Below, one piece after another: positions 1 through 11,269 of a DNA stretch of 64,000 nt. How positions within the stretch are numbered: the first letter of the stretch is position 1; each line of letters begins with the position of its first letter. The DNA comes from Daphnia pulex (taxonomy: Eukaryota; Arthropoda; Branchiopoda; Diplostraca; Daphniidae). The notes beneath the pieces are model-generated. The model worked only from the letters and a program-made list of their open reading frames with translations. It was not told where the DNA came from and did no database searches. The translations under genes and the position numbers were made by a program. Location: assembly GCF_021134715.1 (NCBI RefSeq), contig NC_060028.1, forward strand, positions 10,577,482 to 10,641,481, read 5' to 3'.

Positions 1-87
1 CCGTCTATAGGCCTAGTGTCTGTTGTTCATGTGTGTAGCCGAGTTGTAATTCATTTCGACTGTTTGTTATTTTTTTGAAAATTTCAG

Positions 88-3000
88 GTGGAATTGACTG
101 GCAATTCGATTTACGAGTACATCCATCCGGCCGATCACGAAGAGATGACGTCCGTTCTGACAGTTCATCCCACCGTTTCCGGTTCTGTCGTTCAAGGTTT
201 GATCAAATAAGAAAGAAACAATCAATTTCAATGGTGTCATTTGTTCTTTTCTATTCTATTATTATCATCAGAATTTGAAGTGGAAAGAGCTTTCTTCGTG
301 CGGATGAAGTGCGTCTTGGCCAAAAGGAACGCTGGACTCACCACCGGAGGTTACAAGGTACGTGCAAATTTCTGTTCGCCTTGATCAAAAACTCTACGCC
401 AAAAACTAGCTCTAGATATTTGTCTATAAACTTTAATTCATAAGAAAAAACAAAATGGGTGGTAGAATAACGCTCGGAAATGTATATCTGGTCATCTTGT
501 GGCTTTTGTTGCTATTCTTCACGATGCAAATCAGTTGGACCCTTGTAACAAAAGTTCCCCGCAAGAAGAAAAAAAAACCCTATAGTTTAGCTCAATCGAA
601 TATTACTAGGAGCTCCCGCGAGTATTATATTCACGCACAGAAAAAAGATTATTATAGACAAAAGGCATCCATCCCTACTGGTAAAGGGAAAATCTTGATT
701 GCATTCAGAATGGCTTTTCTCTTTCTCTCTCTACTTGATATAAATATAATAAATTTTCGGGTAGAACATCCCTCGACAGAAACTGGAAAAAGAAAAGAAA
801 AAGAGAGCCGATGCGAGCGATTTCTGCTGAGCTGGTCGTTGACGAAAAGTCACGAACTGCTTTGGTATGGCGGCATGAAAATGTATTGATTCCCCTCAAC
901 ACAGAAGAAGAAGAAGAAGTTAAGCTTAGATCTCTCTAGCTATATTCGGAGGAATGATACACACACACACTAAGGGGAAAAAACTCAACTCAAATGCGCA
1001 CCTCTAGCGGATTATCACAGATATTTGTCACATTTCCCCTCTGAAAGTATTTTTCCCTTTTTTTTTTAGTTCTGCAGTAGTAAAATATATACACCAAATA
1101 ACTTTGATTTTCTCACGAACCGAGTCCACACCCACATTTCAAAGTTGATGGCGATGTTGTTGTAGGACTTTTCTCCAATTTTATTTATGGCTATAGGCCA
1201 GCCAAAAAATGTGACTTGTGTGTGTATCTCTATAGCCGCAGTTGCTGTTTATATTTACCGCCATTTCTCTCTCTCTCGTCTAGCATACATTTTTTTTAGT
1301 GATGAGCGCAACAGCCGCCCGCCTACCAAACATATATTTACCCCGCGCGTTTATATTTTTTAGGCCCTTGATTATCCCCCAGCCTATGGTCGTAGGCACG
1401 TTTCACCACTTGGGGCTCGAGAGAATATGTACCCAGTAGTAGTACTTACTACTACTACTGGACGGATGGTATATAAACTCTCTCGGAGCTGGGCGATGGA
1501 AGCACTTGCTACTTTTTCATCCCCCCCTCCGCCGCTGCTGTTTGTAAGAAAAATCCATAGCTCCGCCTATTGAACGCCCTTCTTTTTTCTCTTGTTGTAT
1601 TAAGCCACCGCCCACCTTCGACAGAATCTTCTTCTTCTTTTTTACGACCGCATATTTAGTCTATCGTGACTGGCACATCCTGATTTGACGGAGGAATTAA
1701 CGTACAAGACGAATGGCCAGATGGATATTATTCAAGTATAAAGCCGAGCTCGCAAAATGGTGGGGAGACCCATTTATAATATGTTTTAATCCGTTGAGCT
1801 TATTTCTTTTTCGGGGTTGTTTATTATCTTTTTCTTCTTCTTGGGGGGAAAGAAATATAAAAACCAAAAACAAGCTGCTGCTTCCGAGAGTCACGATTTT
1901 CGATTTTTTCCAACTGCCTTAGAAAATAAGTAAATCTTAATGGCTGTTTTTAAAGAAAAGATATGAAGCCGTTAAAAAACAAAAATGGTGCCGCCATTTC
2001 GGTCATTTCCTTTTAAATAAAACGCGTTCGTTTCATTTCAAAATGGCTACCAGGTGCCATTGGCTTCATCTGCCACGACGCCATTTCCCCCAAAAAACTA
2101 AAGGGTCAAAAGTCGTTAAACAAAACAAAAATTACGCACAACTTTCATCTAGAAATACGTATAATAGACCATCAATGGACGTCCATTACAGTCTAGAACC
2201 AACCAAACAAATCTCACATTTCATTTGAAAAAAATCATTTTTTCCCGCCGCGCGGACGGAAACGAACGACCGTTTCGCATTTCGGTCATTAAAAATAAAA
2301 ACCCAACGTCATTCATTCATGTCCGAATTTGTTTTAATCAGCAGCTGCTTTTCTCTTTTTAGGTGATTCACTGTTCGGGATATTTAAAAGTGCGTCCGTT
2401 CCCGGTGGCGGGTGCCGGCGATTCGGTGTACGCGGGCGACGGGAGCGGCGGCAGTGGCAATGGCGGCGTCGGCTTTCAAAATTTGGGCCTGGTGGCTGTA
2501 GGCCATTCGCTCCCGCCGTCGGCCATCACCGAATTGAAACTCCATTCCAACATGTTCATGTTCAGAGCGTCCCTGGACCTGCGGCTCATCTTCCTGGACG
2601 CCAGAGTCGCCCACCTGACCGGCTACGAACCGCAGGACCTCATCGAAAAGACTCTCTACCAGTACATCCACGTCGGCGATCTACTCCACATGCGATTCGC
2701 CCACCACACACGTAAGAATTATTTTTAAAAAATCATGTTGTCACGTCACATCACGTCACCAACCCAAAAAAAGAATTCCATCACGACACGTTGGCTGGTT
2801 GTCAGCGTGATAAGTTCGTGACAAAACCTGACCGTAGATATTCATTCTAAAATTTTTTGGTCGGGACATGTCCAGTCCTGTTCAAGGGTCAAGTGACGAC
2901 CAAGTACTACAGATTCCTGACCAGGGACGGCGGATGGGTCTGGATGCAATCCTACGCCACTATCGTTCACAACAGCCGATCCTCACGACCGCACTGCATC

Positions 3001-6000
3001 GTCGCCGTCAATTACGTCCTCAGGTATCACGAAAATGTTTTGGAATTTTACTGGACTGGACGGAGAGTTTGAATTTGTTTTAAAATTGTCCAGCGATGTG
3101 GAGGCCCAGTCACTGCAATTGTCGACCGAGCAGCTGGCCACTTCGTCAGCCGCTGGATCGTCCTACCTCAACACGTCGGTGACGGACGCTGCGTCCACTT
3201 CGTCGGCCGAAAACGGACACCTGGTCAGCTCGTCATCGTCGCCATCGTCGGTGGCATCGGCGGCCGTGACGGCCGTCGCTTCCGCACCGGTTTCCAGGAC
3301 CGGCAAAACCCGTCCAGCTCGCAAAGCCAAGCCTCGAGTGTCACCGTATCCAGCGAGTCCGACGGTGACGGCGGCGGCTGTGGCTTCCAGCAGCGCCGGA
3401 AGCATTGTGGCGGAAGCGGTTCAACTCAATCCGTTGCCTCCGCCGCTGCAGGAAGAGTACAGCAACCCGATGATGGATTACCGCTACGACGCCGGATTAC
3501 CGTTGACTTCGGCATCCAGCGGCAATCAGTACCTGACGTCGACCATGTACTCGGCCTACAACAGCAACGAAGTCCAGCTCTACAATTACGGACCCAACGG
3601 AGTGGCGGAAGCGGCCAACGGAAGCGGCAGCAACCACTCGGGTGGAGATCTCTACAATCCTTATTACGAAACGGACAATATGGCGGCCTATCCAGGCCCG
3701 GCCACTCTGCGACACTACACCAATCTCGGCGAAGGTAAGTCAATGACGCAATTCTCTACAGGCCTATAAGTGTTTCTAATGTTAAAATTAATTAAAAAAT
3801 TTAAAAAGGTGATGAAATGGAAGCTGCCGGAAGTGATATGTACAGTAGCAGCGAGAATTCACCAGAGAGTCATCAGAGGTTGATGCAACATCAACAACAC
3901 CAGCATCACCAGCAAGTGCATCATGTCCACCATCACCAGCAGTTGCTGGCCACGTCTCGACTGTCGCCCGTCTCGCCGGCCACGTCCGGCGAAGACCACC
4001 ACCAGCAGCAGTACCACCACCAACACCACCATCACCAGCAACAGCACCAGCAATTGCAAATGCAGGGTGTTCTCCACCAACAACAACAACAACACCATCC
4101 GGCCGGAATCAGCGTCATCAGCAACAACGGCCATCAGCACCACCTACATCAGCAGCAGCAACAACAACACCATCACCAGCAGCAGCAACAACAACATCAC
4201 CATCTCCAGCACCATCAGCACCACAATACACCGGATGACGTGGACTCCACCCAACAACCGCAAACGTGAGTCCAATATGCACGTAACACATTGATTTCTC
4301 CATCCAACCAAGAATGTTGTTTCTACCGAGCTCTCTCCACAGTTCCGGCTGGGAGGTCACGTGGCCTATAGGCGCCTAGCTGCTGTATGTACTTGATCAT
4401 TACGGCACTACTCATATTCCCCCCGTTCAAACATTCGTGTAAGAGCAACCCAGTTGGGTGGGAGGGATCAATTGAAACAACACGGATTTCTTTTATTTTT
4501 CTCTCCAGAGTAAGAGCTTTTCATGCCTTAAAGCAAGTAGAGAGAACTTGAATCGTTATTATTATTATTCTCCGCCCAATGTCGCCAGAGTGGTTTCGTC
4601 GTTCAATCCCTTTGCTGCTGAAAAACTAATCCAGGAGAGATGGATTTTCACTCACACAAATACTCTCTTCTAGATTTGTATAGATGGTGGGAACACGATA
4701 GAACAGTTTCAGCACGGCGATTGTTTTGTTTGTTTAGATTTATTTATAAACGAGGAGGTGCGCACCAGGTCCTTTCTCGGTCATAACATTTTCTTAGATT
4801 TATTTAAAAAACAAGCCTAGCTGAGTGAACAAAAAGGACAAGAGAAAACAGTTCCAGTCAAAACGCCTAGCTCAGGAATAACCGTACTTCGTACTATCTA
4901 ACGATTTATAATCAACGCCACCAAACCGTCGAAAATGAAGAATATAGATCAATTTTTCCTACCTTTGAGCCTGGGAAATACGGCCAGGCATCCATCCACA
5001 AGTGCTTCATCCATCCGCTGAAAAGTTGAAGACAGGAACTGCAAAAGGGGGTCCTCGACTCCTCGTGAATACACCCACACTCACATGGCTGTACACGAGG
5101 ATTTAAAGAAGGGGGGAGAATAGACTATAGAGACGTAACTCGGCCGACATCGGTAGTTTCTTCAATCGAATGGGATGTTGTTTATCTAATTGAAAAATAA
5201 AAAAAAGGTTACGAAAAATATTTGCAGGAGCAACAACTCAACAAGTAAGGAAAAGTTGAAAATGAGACAGCGGATAAACCCTCAATGTTAATGAACAGAA
5301 GAATTTAAGAATGACATGTAATACGCTGCATTCATGAAAGTCATGCATTATTCAAATATCTAGCAGGGCATAGGAATAATACAAGTAACGAAAATCATTA
5401 CCCAAGTGATGATACTGGGATTGTTGCTGATGACACACCAATAGACCAGCACAGGCAAAACTTGCATATCTTGTGGTTGTGATGGCTGGATATGGCCTCA
5501 AATCTGTACAGGTTACATAGTTCAAGCAAACTGCCATGCATCGACACATTAAACGATAAATGTTAGTCAGGAAGAAACATACACATACGTCACTTCACAG
5601 ACACGAGGCCAAATTTTTGTAATTTTATTTATTGAGCTATTGTTCGTACAGCCACGTGCATTTGCAAAAAAATTATTGCTCGTTTTCTTTGTAGTCTTTG
5701 TCTCTTTTTTCGAAACTTGTGAACAAGCAGACGACAATTTTATTCTAATTAGCCAAGATATCGATAGAAATAATTAAAAATCGACCCCCCAAATCCAAAA
5801 ACGGAAAAAAGAAGAAAAGAAAATCCTTTAATTAGTTTAAGAACCGTAAAATTACTTTTAAATCGATCGAAATCACCACAACAAGACCCAGGAGAATTAT
5901 TTCTCCCCTCCTGTTTTTAATTAATTCCAAAAACAACCAATAGGTTACTGGTAGTCGATTGAAAAAAATTGTTTAGCCGTTTTCTAATGAATTTATATTG

Positions 6001-6373
6001 GTTTGACAGATTGAACGGAAGCTCCAACTGCGCTTTGCCTCCACCGCCGGCCTACAACAACAACAACAATAGCAACAGCAGCAGCAATAGTTATGGCGAC
6101 AGCTACCAGAGTAATGGGGCATCGTCGGGCAACGGCTACCACGATCCAACGGGACGAATTTACAGCGGTGTTTACACGGCTAGTAGCGTCATCGGGACCA
6201 GCGATCCCGTTGTTATTGGAGCTGAAGGCCTAGTCTCTTCGGCTTCAATCGTCACGGCACAGCCGCCAGGTTACACCAGCGTTATCGTCGATGCCACTCA
6301 TCAGTATCATCACCATCATCACCATGCTGTCCATCACCCGATGGCACTGGCCACCGATTTCCCCGTTCACTGA
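88..6373 (+). CDS. sim: Single-minded (bHLH-PAS transcription factor), 3' part
   Basis: Master regulator of midline/neural development in arthropods; nuclear, binds DNA as a heterodimer with Tango/ARNT. Exons by frame and GT/AG: 88-196, 272-357, 2363-2711, 2876-3023, 3094-3734, 3809-4265, 6010-6373; they join in one frame of 717 codons plus stop. The first exon begins inside PAS-A ([20 protein letters not shown]), then [37 protein letters not shown], the complete PAS-B ([51 protein letters not shown]). The match to Drosophila Sim/vertebrate SIM1 through PAS-B is close from memory. The bHLH and start of PAS-A lie left of the window. After PAS-B comes a long Ser/Ala, then His/Gln, then Asn/Ser-rich tail ending in a poly-His stretch; such tails act in activation or repression in the family. 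Introns of 2.0 kb (358-2362) and 1.7 kb (4266-6009) are large for this window and hold only short open frames I do not believe. Confidence 0.95.
358..2362 (+). other. Large sim intron
   Basis: Intron between the PAS-A end exon and the PAS-B exon. It contains pyrimidine tracts, a short (ac)n run near 959 and a small perfect hairpin of agt/act triplets (arms 1433-1444 and 1450-1461). I see no coding exon or RNA gene. The size suggests intronic enhancers, but that is inference only. Confidence 0.6.
3865..4263 (+). repeat. CAN/CAR trinucleotide tract encoding a His/Gln-rich domain of Sim
   Basis: About 400 bp dominated by cag, caa, cac and cat codons, giving runs such as [19 protein letters not shown]. 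The codons are mixed rather than a pure repeat, so it is an old, interrupted tract. All six frames stay partly open here; the antisense open frames rich in Leu/Val are shadows. Confidence 0.9.
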
Positions 6374-7432
6374 TGATTGAATTATCTGAAACAAACAGCA
6401 CAAAACTCATCTTCTCAACATATCTCCCTTTTTTTCCCTTCAATTGATCGACCGATTACAATTTTTAAAAAACCTATACCAATCCCCCTCTAATACCCTT
6501 ATGCCTTGCCTCAAACCCCTCGTCAATTTAACTGCGTTGCGTATATTTACAATATTTGAACTCCTCTACTATTATTATCGGTCTTTTTCAATTTTTTTTT
6601 CAAAATTTTCCAATGAATTATTTTAGACTCCAAACCCACCAAAGGTCTGATTCGCTCACCTTATTATTACATGTATTTTGAAAGAAGCAAAAAAAAAATT
6701 ATTATTTCACTGTTTGATTATTATTACCAATATTCACCGAGTTCTTTTTGTCTTTTAAAATAACGAAATAGGTCAATAATCAATCAATCATCTCCTGTAA
6801 TTGTTTTTTCACTTGGTCTGTCATTTCTATTGCCAACAACATCCCCCACCCTTTTTACACTTGTACATAAATTATAATACAACACCCCACCCACGTATCG
6901 CTGCAATACAATCTAGGGAAAAAACAACAACAAATGAATAATAATAATACAATTGTCTCTACACATCCGCAACTTACACCCAACATCTTACTGTCTATAC
7001 AGGAAAAGGGATATTCAATTCTAAAAGAGGAGAGAAAAGTCTTGTCAAAACATATATGCGCTCCATCTTTCTCTCTTCTGGCGCAGACTCTTCACATTTT
7101 CAATTGTTGTGTTTCAAGAAGTTTTCAAGGAGCGTGCGAGGGCGTGCCGTCGCCATGGTAACACTCCGTCCCAACGACCGTCATCTTTTTTCGGCTCGCT
7201 TGATAATTTCCAACCTTTATAAATATATGTGTGTATAAAATTCTTTTCTGATTTCTTCATGTATTTGAGGAGAAACGACGATAGAGAGCAGAGAACAACC
7301 CCTCGCTTTTATATATTCCCTTTTTTGAAAAGCTTGCGGCATCAATGCAGAGTCACACAGTTGATTAGAATACAAAGGAAGTGTACGAGGAAGCCAGGAA
7401 CTTGCCTTTCAAGGGGTTTTGGGGGTTTTGGT
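6374..7432. other. sim 3' UTR and spacer to GNB1L
   Basis: AT-rich sequence with no convincing coding potential. The sim 3' UTR probably ends before about 6900; GNB1L (minus strand) ends at 7433, so the two genes converge. No clear AATAAA was assigned to either gene here. Confidence 0.5.
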
Positions 7433-8463
7433 TCAAACCGACGTCACTGTTGTTGGCTGGCCTGCCTGGCTGTACAGATCCCAGAGGGATATCAGAGAGT
7501 CGCTACCTCCGGCGGCCAACAAGCCGCCGACGCCGCCGCCGCTTTGACCCATGATGAAGACCAGGCTGTTGACAGGGCCGTCGTGAAGTTGAAGGACGCA
7601 GAGCTTTTTATGAGTTCGGGCACTGAAGAAGCGAATGCGATGGTCCCAGCCGGCTGTTGCGTAGAGACGCGGGTCGGATAGGCGGAGCGCCATGACGTTC
7701 AGTCCGGGATTGGTCAGCACGACAGACTTGAGCTCGGTTAGGTCGTCGACGTTGAAGATGTATAATGTTTCGCATGAAGTTCCTAATAGGAGTTCATTAC
7801 GCTGAGCATGATGCCCCAAGCAAGTCGGCATGCTCTTGACCCTTGTTCGATGGAGTACAACGTTCTCGTTCCAGATGCAAATGCATCCACTTTCATAGGC
7901 GGTTACTACAGTCGTCTGTTTCCCCAACAATTTAATGGCCATTAATGCTCCTTCGTCGTCGTCGATCGTTAGCGTGCCGGTACGGTCCAGCGACGTCGTT
8001 TCCTGACTGATGTTGAAGATTTCAACTGAATTCTTCTTGGCAGGGATGGCTATGATGTTGGCCCAAAGGTCACACTTGCAGAATCCTTCATGAGTGACTA
8101 GCATCCGATGAACTGAGATTCCTTCTGCATTCCAGATGATGAGAGATTCATTTCTTCCATGTGAAATTATGTAACCAGGTCTGTCATCCAAAGCCCCAAT
8201 CCACACAATTGTGGCACTGTGAGCTTGCCAGGTCTTGGTTGGTCGATAAACCTGAATTTAAAAGGTGTTTCGTCATTAGACAATCAATTTTAAGCAAATC
8301 AATTTAAGCCTACATTTAAATTCCAAATAGTTATGAATCCAATCTCTGATCCACTGACTAGATTGTATTCACCATCCTCTTTTAGTCTTAGTGCAGCTAA
8401 TGCAGTGACTGGTCCACTTGGATTGTGCAGAATGTGGACTGGATCTGGTGGTGGTTGAGCCAT
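7433..8463 (-). CDS. GNB1L: GNB1L (WD40 beta-propeller, G-protein beta-like 1)
   Basis: Two exons on the minus strand: 8463-8314 and 8251-7433, intron in phase 0, 322 aa (human protein about 327). The start MAQPPPDPVHILHNPSGPVTA has the Pro-rich opening typical of GNB1L; an in-frame ATG 18 bp upstream (8481) is possible but less like the family. The C-terminus carries the family hallmark LTNPGLNVMALRL, YATAGWDHRIRFFSARTHKK and LLAAGGSDSLISLWDLY. WD repeats span the whole length. In animals GNB1L helps stabilise PIKK kinases with the TTT-R2TP chaperone system; that role is family knowledge, not visible here. Divergent from VBP1, whose start is only 284 bp away. The last residues are Gly-rich in one loop (GQSGGGVGG), probably a lineage insertion. 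Confidence 0.93.
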
Positions 8464-8747
8464 TTTGTCTTTAATAACCAAATTTGTTTAGTTTCCTAAT
8501 GCTCAGCTATAGTAGATGATAAGAACTGACCTCAAATAAATGTATCCATCGACAATTTCGAATTAAAAAGCTAATTTTGTTTTTGCATGTCTCACGTCAA
8601 AAACTTTCAAAAAGTTGTTTTCTTTTTGGTTCTACAGGTTCACCAGCGCCATCTATGGTGAATAATACACAATCCGTACAAAATCGGCTTTTTACATTGC
8701 AGACTAAAAAAACCTTTTTCTGTCTTCTAAAAGCAAAATCTCCAAAA
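8464..8747. promoter_or_regulatory. Shared divergent promoter of GNB1L and VBP1
   Basis: Only 284 bp separate the two start codons, so both genes must be driven from this stretch. It contains the motif agcgccatctatgg (8645-8658), one of several related CTCF-like sites in the window. No TATA box is evident. Confidence 0.6.
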
Positions 8748-9594
8748 ATGGCCTCGACCGCAGCATGTGAACCTATCGAAGATAGTCTGAAATTATCCGG
8801 AAAAAAGTCTTTTGCTGGCATTCCCGAAGCTACCTTTGTGGTAAATATCGTTTGTGAAAACACCATGTCAAATTTCTTTCCGTTCAGTGCAATATCAGTT
8901 TATACCGGTGACAGGAAGATGTAGACGCTTACATGAAGGATCGTGAAGGGGTGGAGTCAATTTTGCGGCAACTAGACGAACAACATGGTATGTTATTTAA
9001 TTAAGCCATAATGTATCTTTGCCATGCTTGTTAATTTTATCAATCTTTGTTACAGGAAAATATAAATTCATGGAGCTTAACCTTCTGGCACGCAAAAAGA
9101 AGTTGAAGAGTCAAATTCCAGACATCCAAAAATCACTTGACATGATTCAAGTGCTGGAAGCAAAAAGGAAAACTAACGAACAAATTGAAACTCACTTTTT
9201 ACTCTCAGACCTTCTGTACTCTAGGGCAGTTATTGAACCCACAGATAAAGTCTGCTTGTGGCTAGGGGTAAATTATACCATTTAAACTATACAAGATTGC
9301 AAACTAATATTCTGTTTATTTTTCAGGCTAATGTGATGTTGGAATACACTTTAGAAGATGCTAAGGCTTTGTTGGAAAAAAATCATGAAACAGCTATGAA
9401 GAATCTTGCACAAGTACATCATGATCTGGACTTCCTTAGGTAAGTTTACTCTGTTTGGCTTGGCTTTCCCTAACAGTGTAACTTTAAATGTTTTTTAAAA
9501 TCTATACAGGGATCAGATGACAACAACTGAAGTGAACATGGCTAGGCTTTACAATTGGGATGTCAAGAGAAGACAAGCCCTGAATGCTAAATAA
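8748..9594 (+). CDS. VBP1: Prefoldin subunit 3 (VBP1)
   Basis: Alpha-type subunit of the cytosolic prefoldin hexamer, which hands unfolded actin and tubulin to the CCT/TRiC chaperonin. Five exons: 8748-8840, 8915-8987, 9056-9267, 9327-9439, 9510-9594; 191 aa, close to human (about 197). Diagnostic stretches: GIPEATFV, KYKFMELNLLARKKKLKSQI, the strictly kept PTDKVCLWLGANVMLEY, and TTEVNMARLYNWDVKRRQ at the C-terminus. Two coiled-coil helices flank the central beta hairpins. The start ATG follows tccaaaa and opens MASTAACEPIEDS. AATAAA at 9641 lies 47 bp after the stop. Housekeeping gene, divergent from GNB1L and convergent with MYCBP. Confidence 0.95.
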
Positions 9595-9640
9595 TAATTC
9601 TTTACAGCTAGCATGAAAGGAAACTACTGCAATTGTTCAC

Positions 9641-9675
9641 AATAAAAAATTTTGCTTCAGAATCAAGTTTTTTAT
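9641..9675. terminator. Back-to-back poly(A) signals of VBP1 and MYCBP
   Basis: AATAAA on the plus strand at 9641-9646 serves VBP1; its reverse complement tttatt at 9670-9675 reads AATAAA on the minus strand for MYCBP. The signals face each other 23 bp apart, so the two 3' ends probably overlap. Confidence 0.7.
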
Positions 9676-9756
9676 TTAATAATGAACATGAAATACATAA
9701 TAAATGAGTTAAATGTCAAGGCACAGAAGGTAGTGATTTGACAGATGGAAGTGGCC

Positions 9757-10228
9757 TCAATTTATCTGTTCATCATGATCAGGTGTACTTTGTTCAGAAG
9801 GTTCCTCCTTACTCAAACTTTCTACAGCCAAGTACTTTTGAAGTTCTGCAGACAGCCTTTGATTCTCCTCCCTAATATAGAAAATGTGTTCGGTATTCTA
9901 TGGCTGTAATCATTGTGTAATATTAAATAGCGACTCACTTCAACATCTCAGCTTGTCTCCGAGCAAAATGCAATTCATTCCTCATGGACTCCAGTTCAGC
10001 CTGATCGGGATGGGCAACACTCAGGTGGGTTTTTAGGTACCTAATTATGTGAGGAAAAATCTGTATTGTAATAAGTGTTATATGTGTAAGTAATCAAATT
10101 CATTGTTACATCAATGCATCATTTGGTTTCTCTGGCTCTTCATAGAGTCCAACCAAAACTTTTGTCAGAGCGTCCATGACTCCTGCCTTCTCTAAATAAC
10201 GACGAAATTCGTCACGTTTGCTTTCCAT
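9757..10228 (-). CDS. MYCBP: MYCBP (AMY-1), c-Myc-binding protein
   Basis: Small adaptor reported to bind the N-terminus of c-Myc and A-kinase anchoring proteins. Three minus-strand exons: 10228-10110, 10040-9939, 9871-9757; 111 aa (human 103). The first exon reads MESKRDEFRRYLEKAGVMDA then LTKVLVGLYEEPEKPNDAL, an almost exact family signature. The remainder, YLKTHLSVAHPDQAELESM and REENQ-like heptads, forms the C-terminal coiled coil; the last 20 residues are acidic and unconserved. The exons are each too short to be seen as long open frames. Convergent with VBP1. Confidence 0.92.
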
Positions 10229-11269
10229 TTCTTGATCAGTTTGTATTGAAAATCGTAAAACGGTTGTTTAGAAGGTATGATTTAAAACAAAATCAATGAA
10301 ATTCTTTCGAAGTAGGTACGAAATACCAACACGTCAGTAGTGATTTCAAAGGGAAATCGAAAGAGTTAAAGACACTTTAACCGATAACTTAACGGCTAAT
10401 TTTAACTGCTGGATCGATTTTGCAAAAAATCGATCATGCTAAAAAAATTGGATTTTTATAAACATTTTGCATCAAATGTACGTATATTGAATTATAACGA
10501 ATTTCGAGTATTAAAAATTTTACGATCTTGTAAATTTGAATTTATTCATATAAATATCGAATATATAAAATTCGAAAATCCCCCTGGTGGAAGACTGTGT
10601 AAGTAAGCTCGATGCGTTACTGCCAGGTGCTAGCTGCCGCAAAAGGCGCAAAACGCTGAAGCAAGCAAGCTAAAGTCAGAGAACGGTAAACACGAAATGA
10701 GAACTGCAGTATAGCGCAGCCATATCTGGTAAACAAGCCATACATGTCCCGAATAGACTTCAAACGTTTATAGAAATTCCCAAAGTTTTCATAATATTGG
10801 GTGTGGAGCTCAAGGCAAACCACATTTTTTGAGTAAAATTATAAGTCTTGATGTCTTGTAAATAAATACAAAAAAAAAACATGTAAATGAATACTGGATT
10901 TAGATCCGTGTATTGTCCTTCTTGCACTTGTAACACTGCCCAGATTGCAAATGATGCGTAATCTTACGCATTAAAGCTGTCACGAGTGTGTTTTGAACGC
11001 AGAGGCGTGAACACATAGAAAAAAAGAAAGAAAAAAACGGAAAACAAAAGATGACCCCTTTTTCTAATGATAATGAACAAAATAAGTCGTCACCGGGCTG
11101 AACTGACGTTTTCCCCCCAACACTTTTTGGATATTTAAAGAAGGCTTTAACAAAAATGATTGCGAACTCTTCTGTCTTTGAAAATTTCTTATGGTTATTG
11201 CTCCACTATAAAAAGCTATGCTCATATTCAATCACACAGCAGGTAGACCTAAAAACGGGTCGTTTACGC
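10229..11269. other. Spacer between MYCBP and Gdh
   Basis: AT-rich; includes the MYCBP 5' flank (with an E-box-poor, GC-poor promoter) and the Gdh 3' flank. A ccccctggtgga site near 10580 resembles a vertebrate-type CTCF core. No supported gene. Confidence 0.5.

Noticed and set aside
455-889. 144-codon open frame in the first sim intron
   Set aside because: Lies wholly between matched sim exons, no domain, composition like the intron, overlapped by an equally open antisense frame.
3859-4143. Antisense Leu/Val-rich open frame in sim
   Set aside because: Mirror of the CAN-repeat codons; no independent support.
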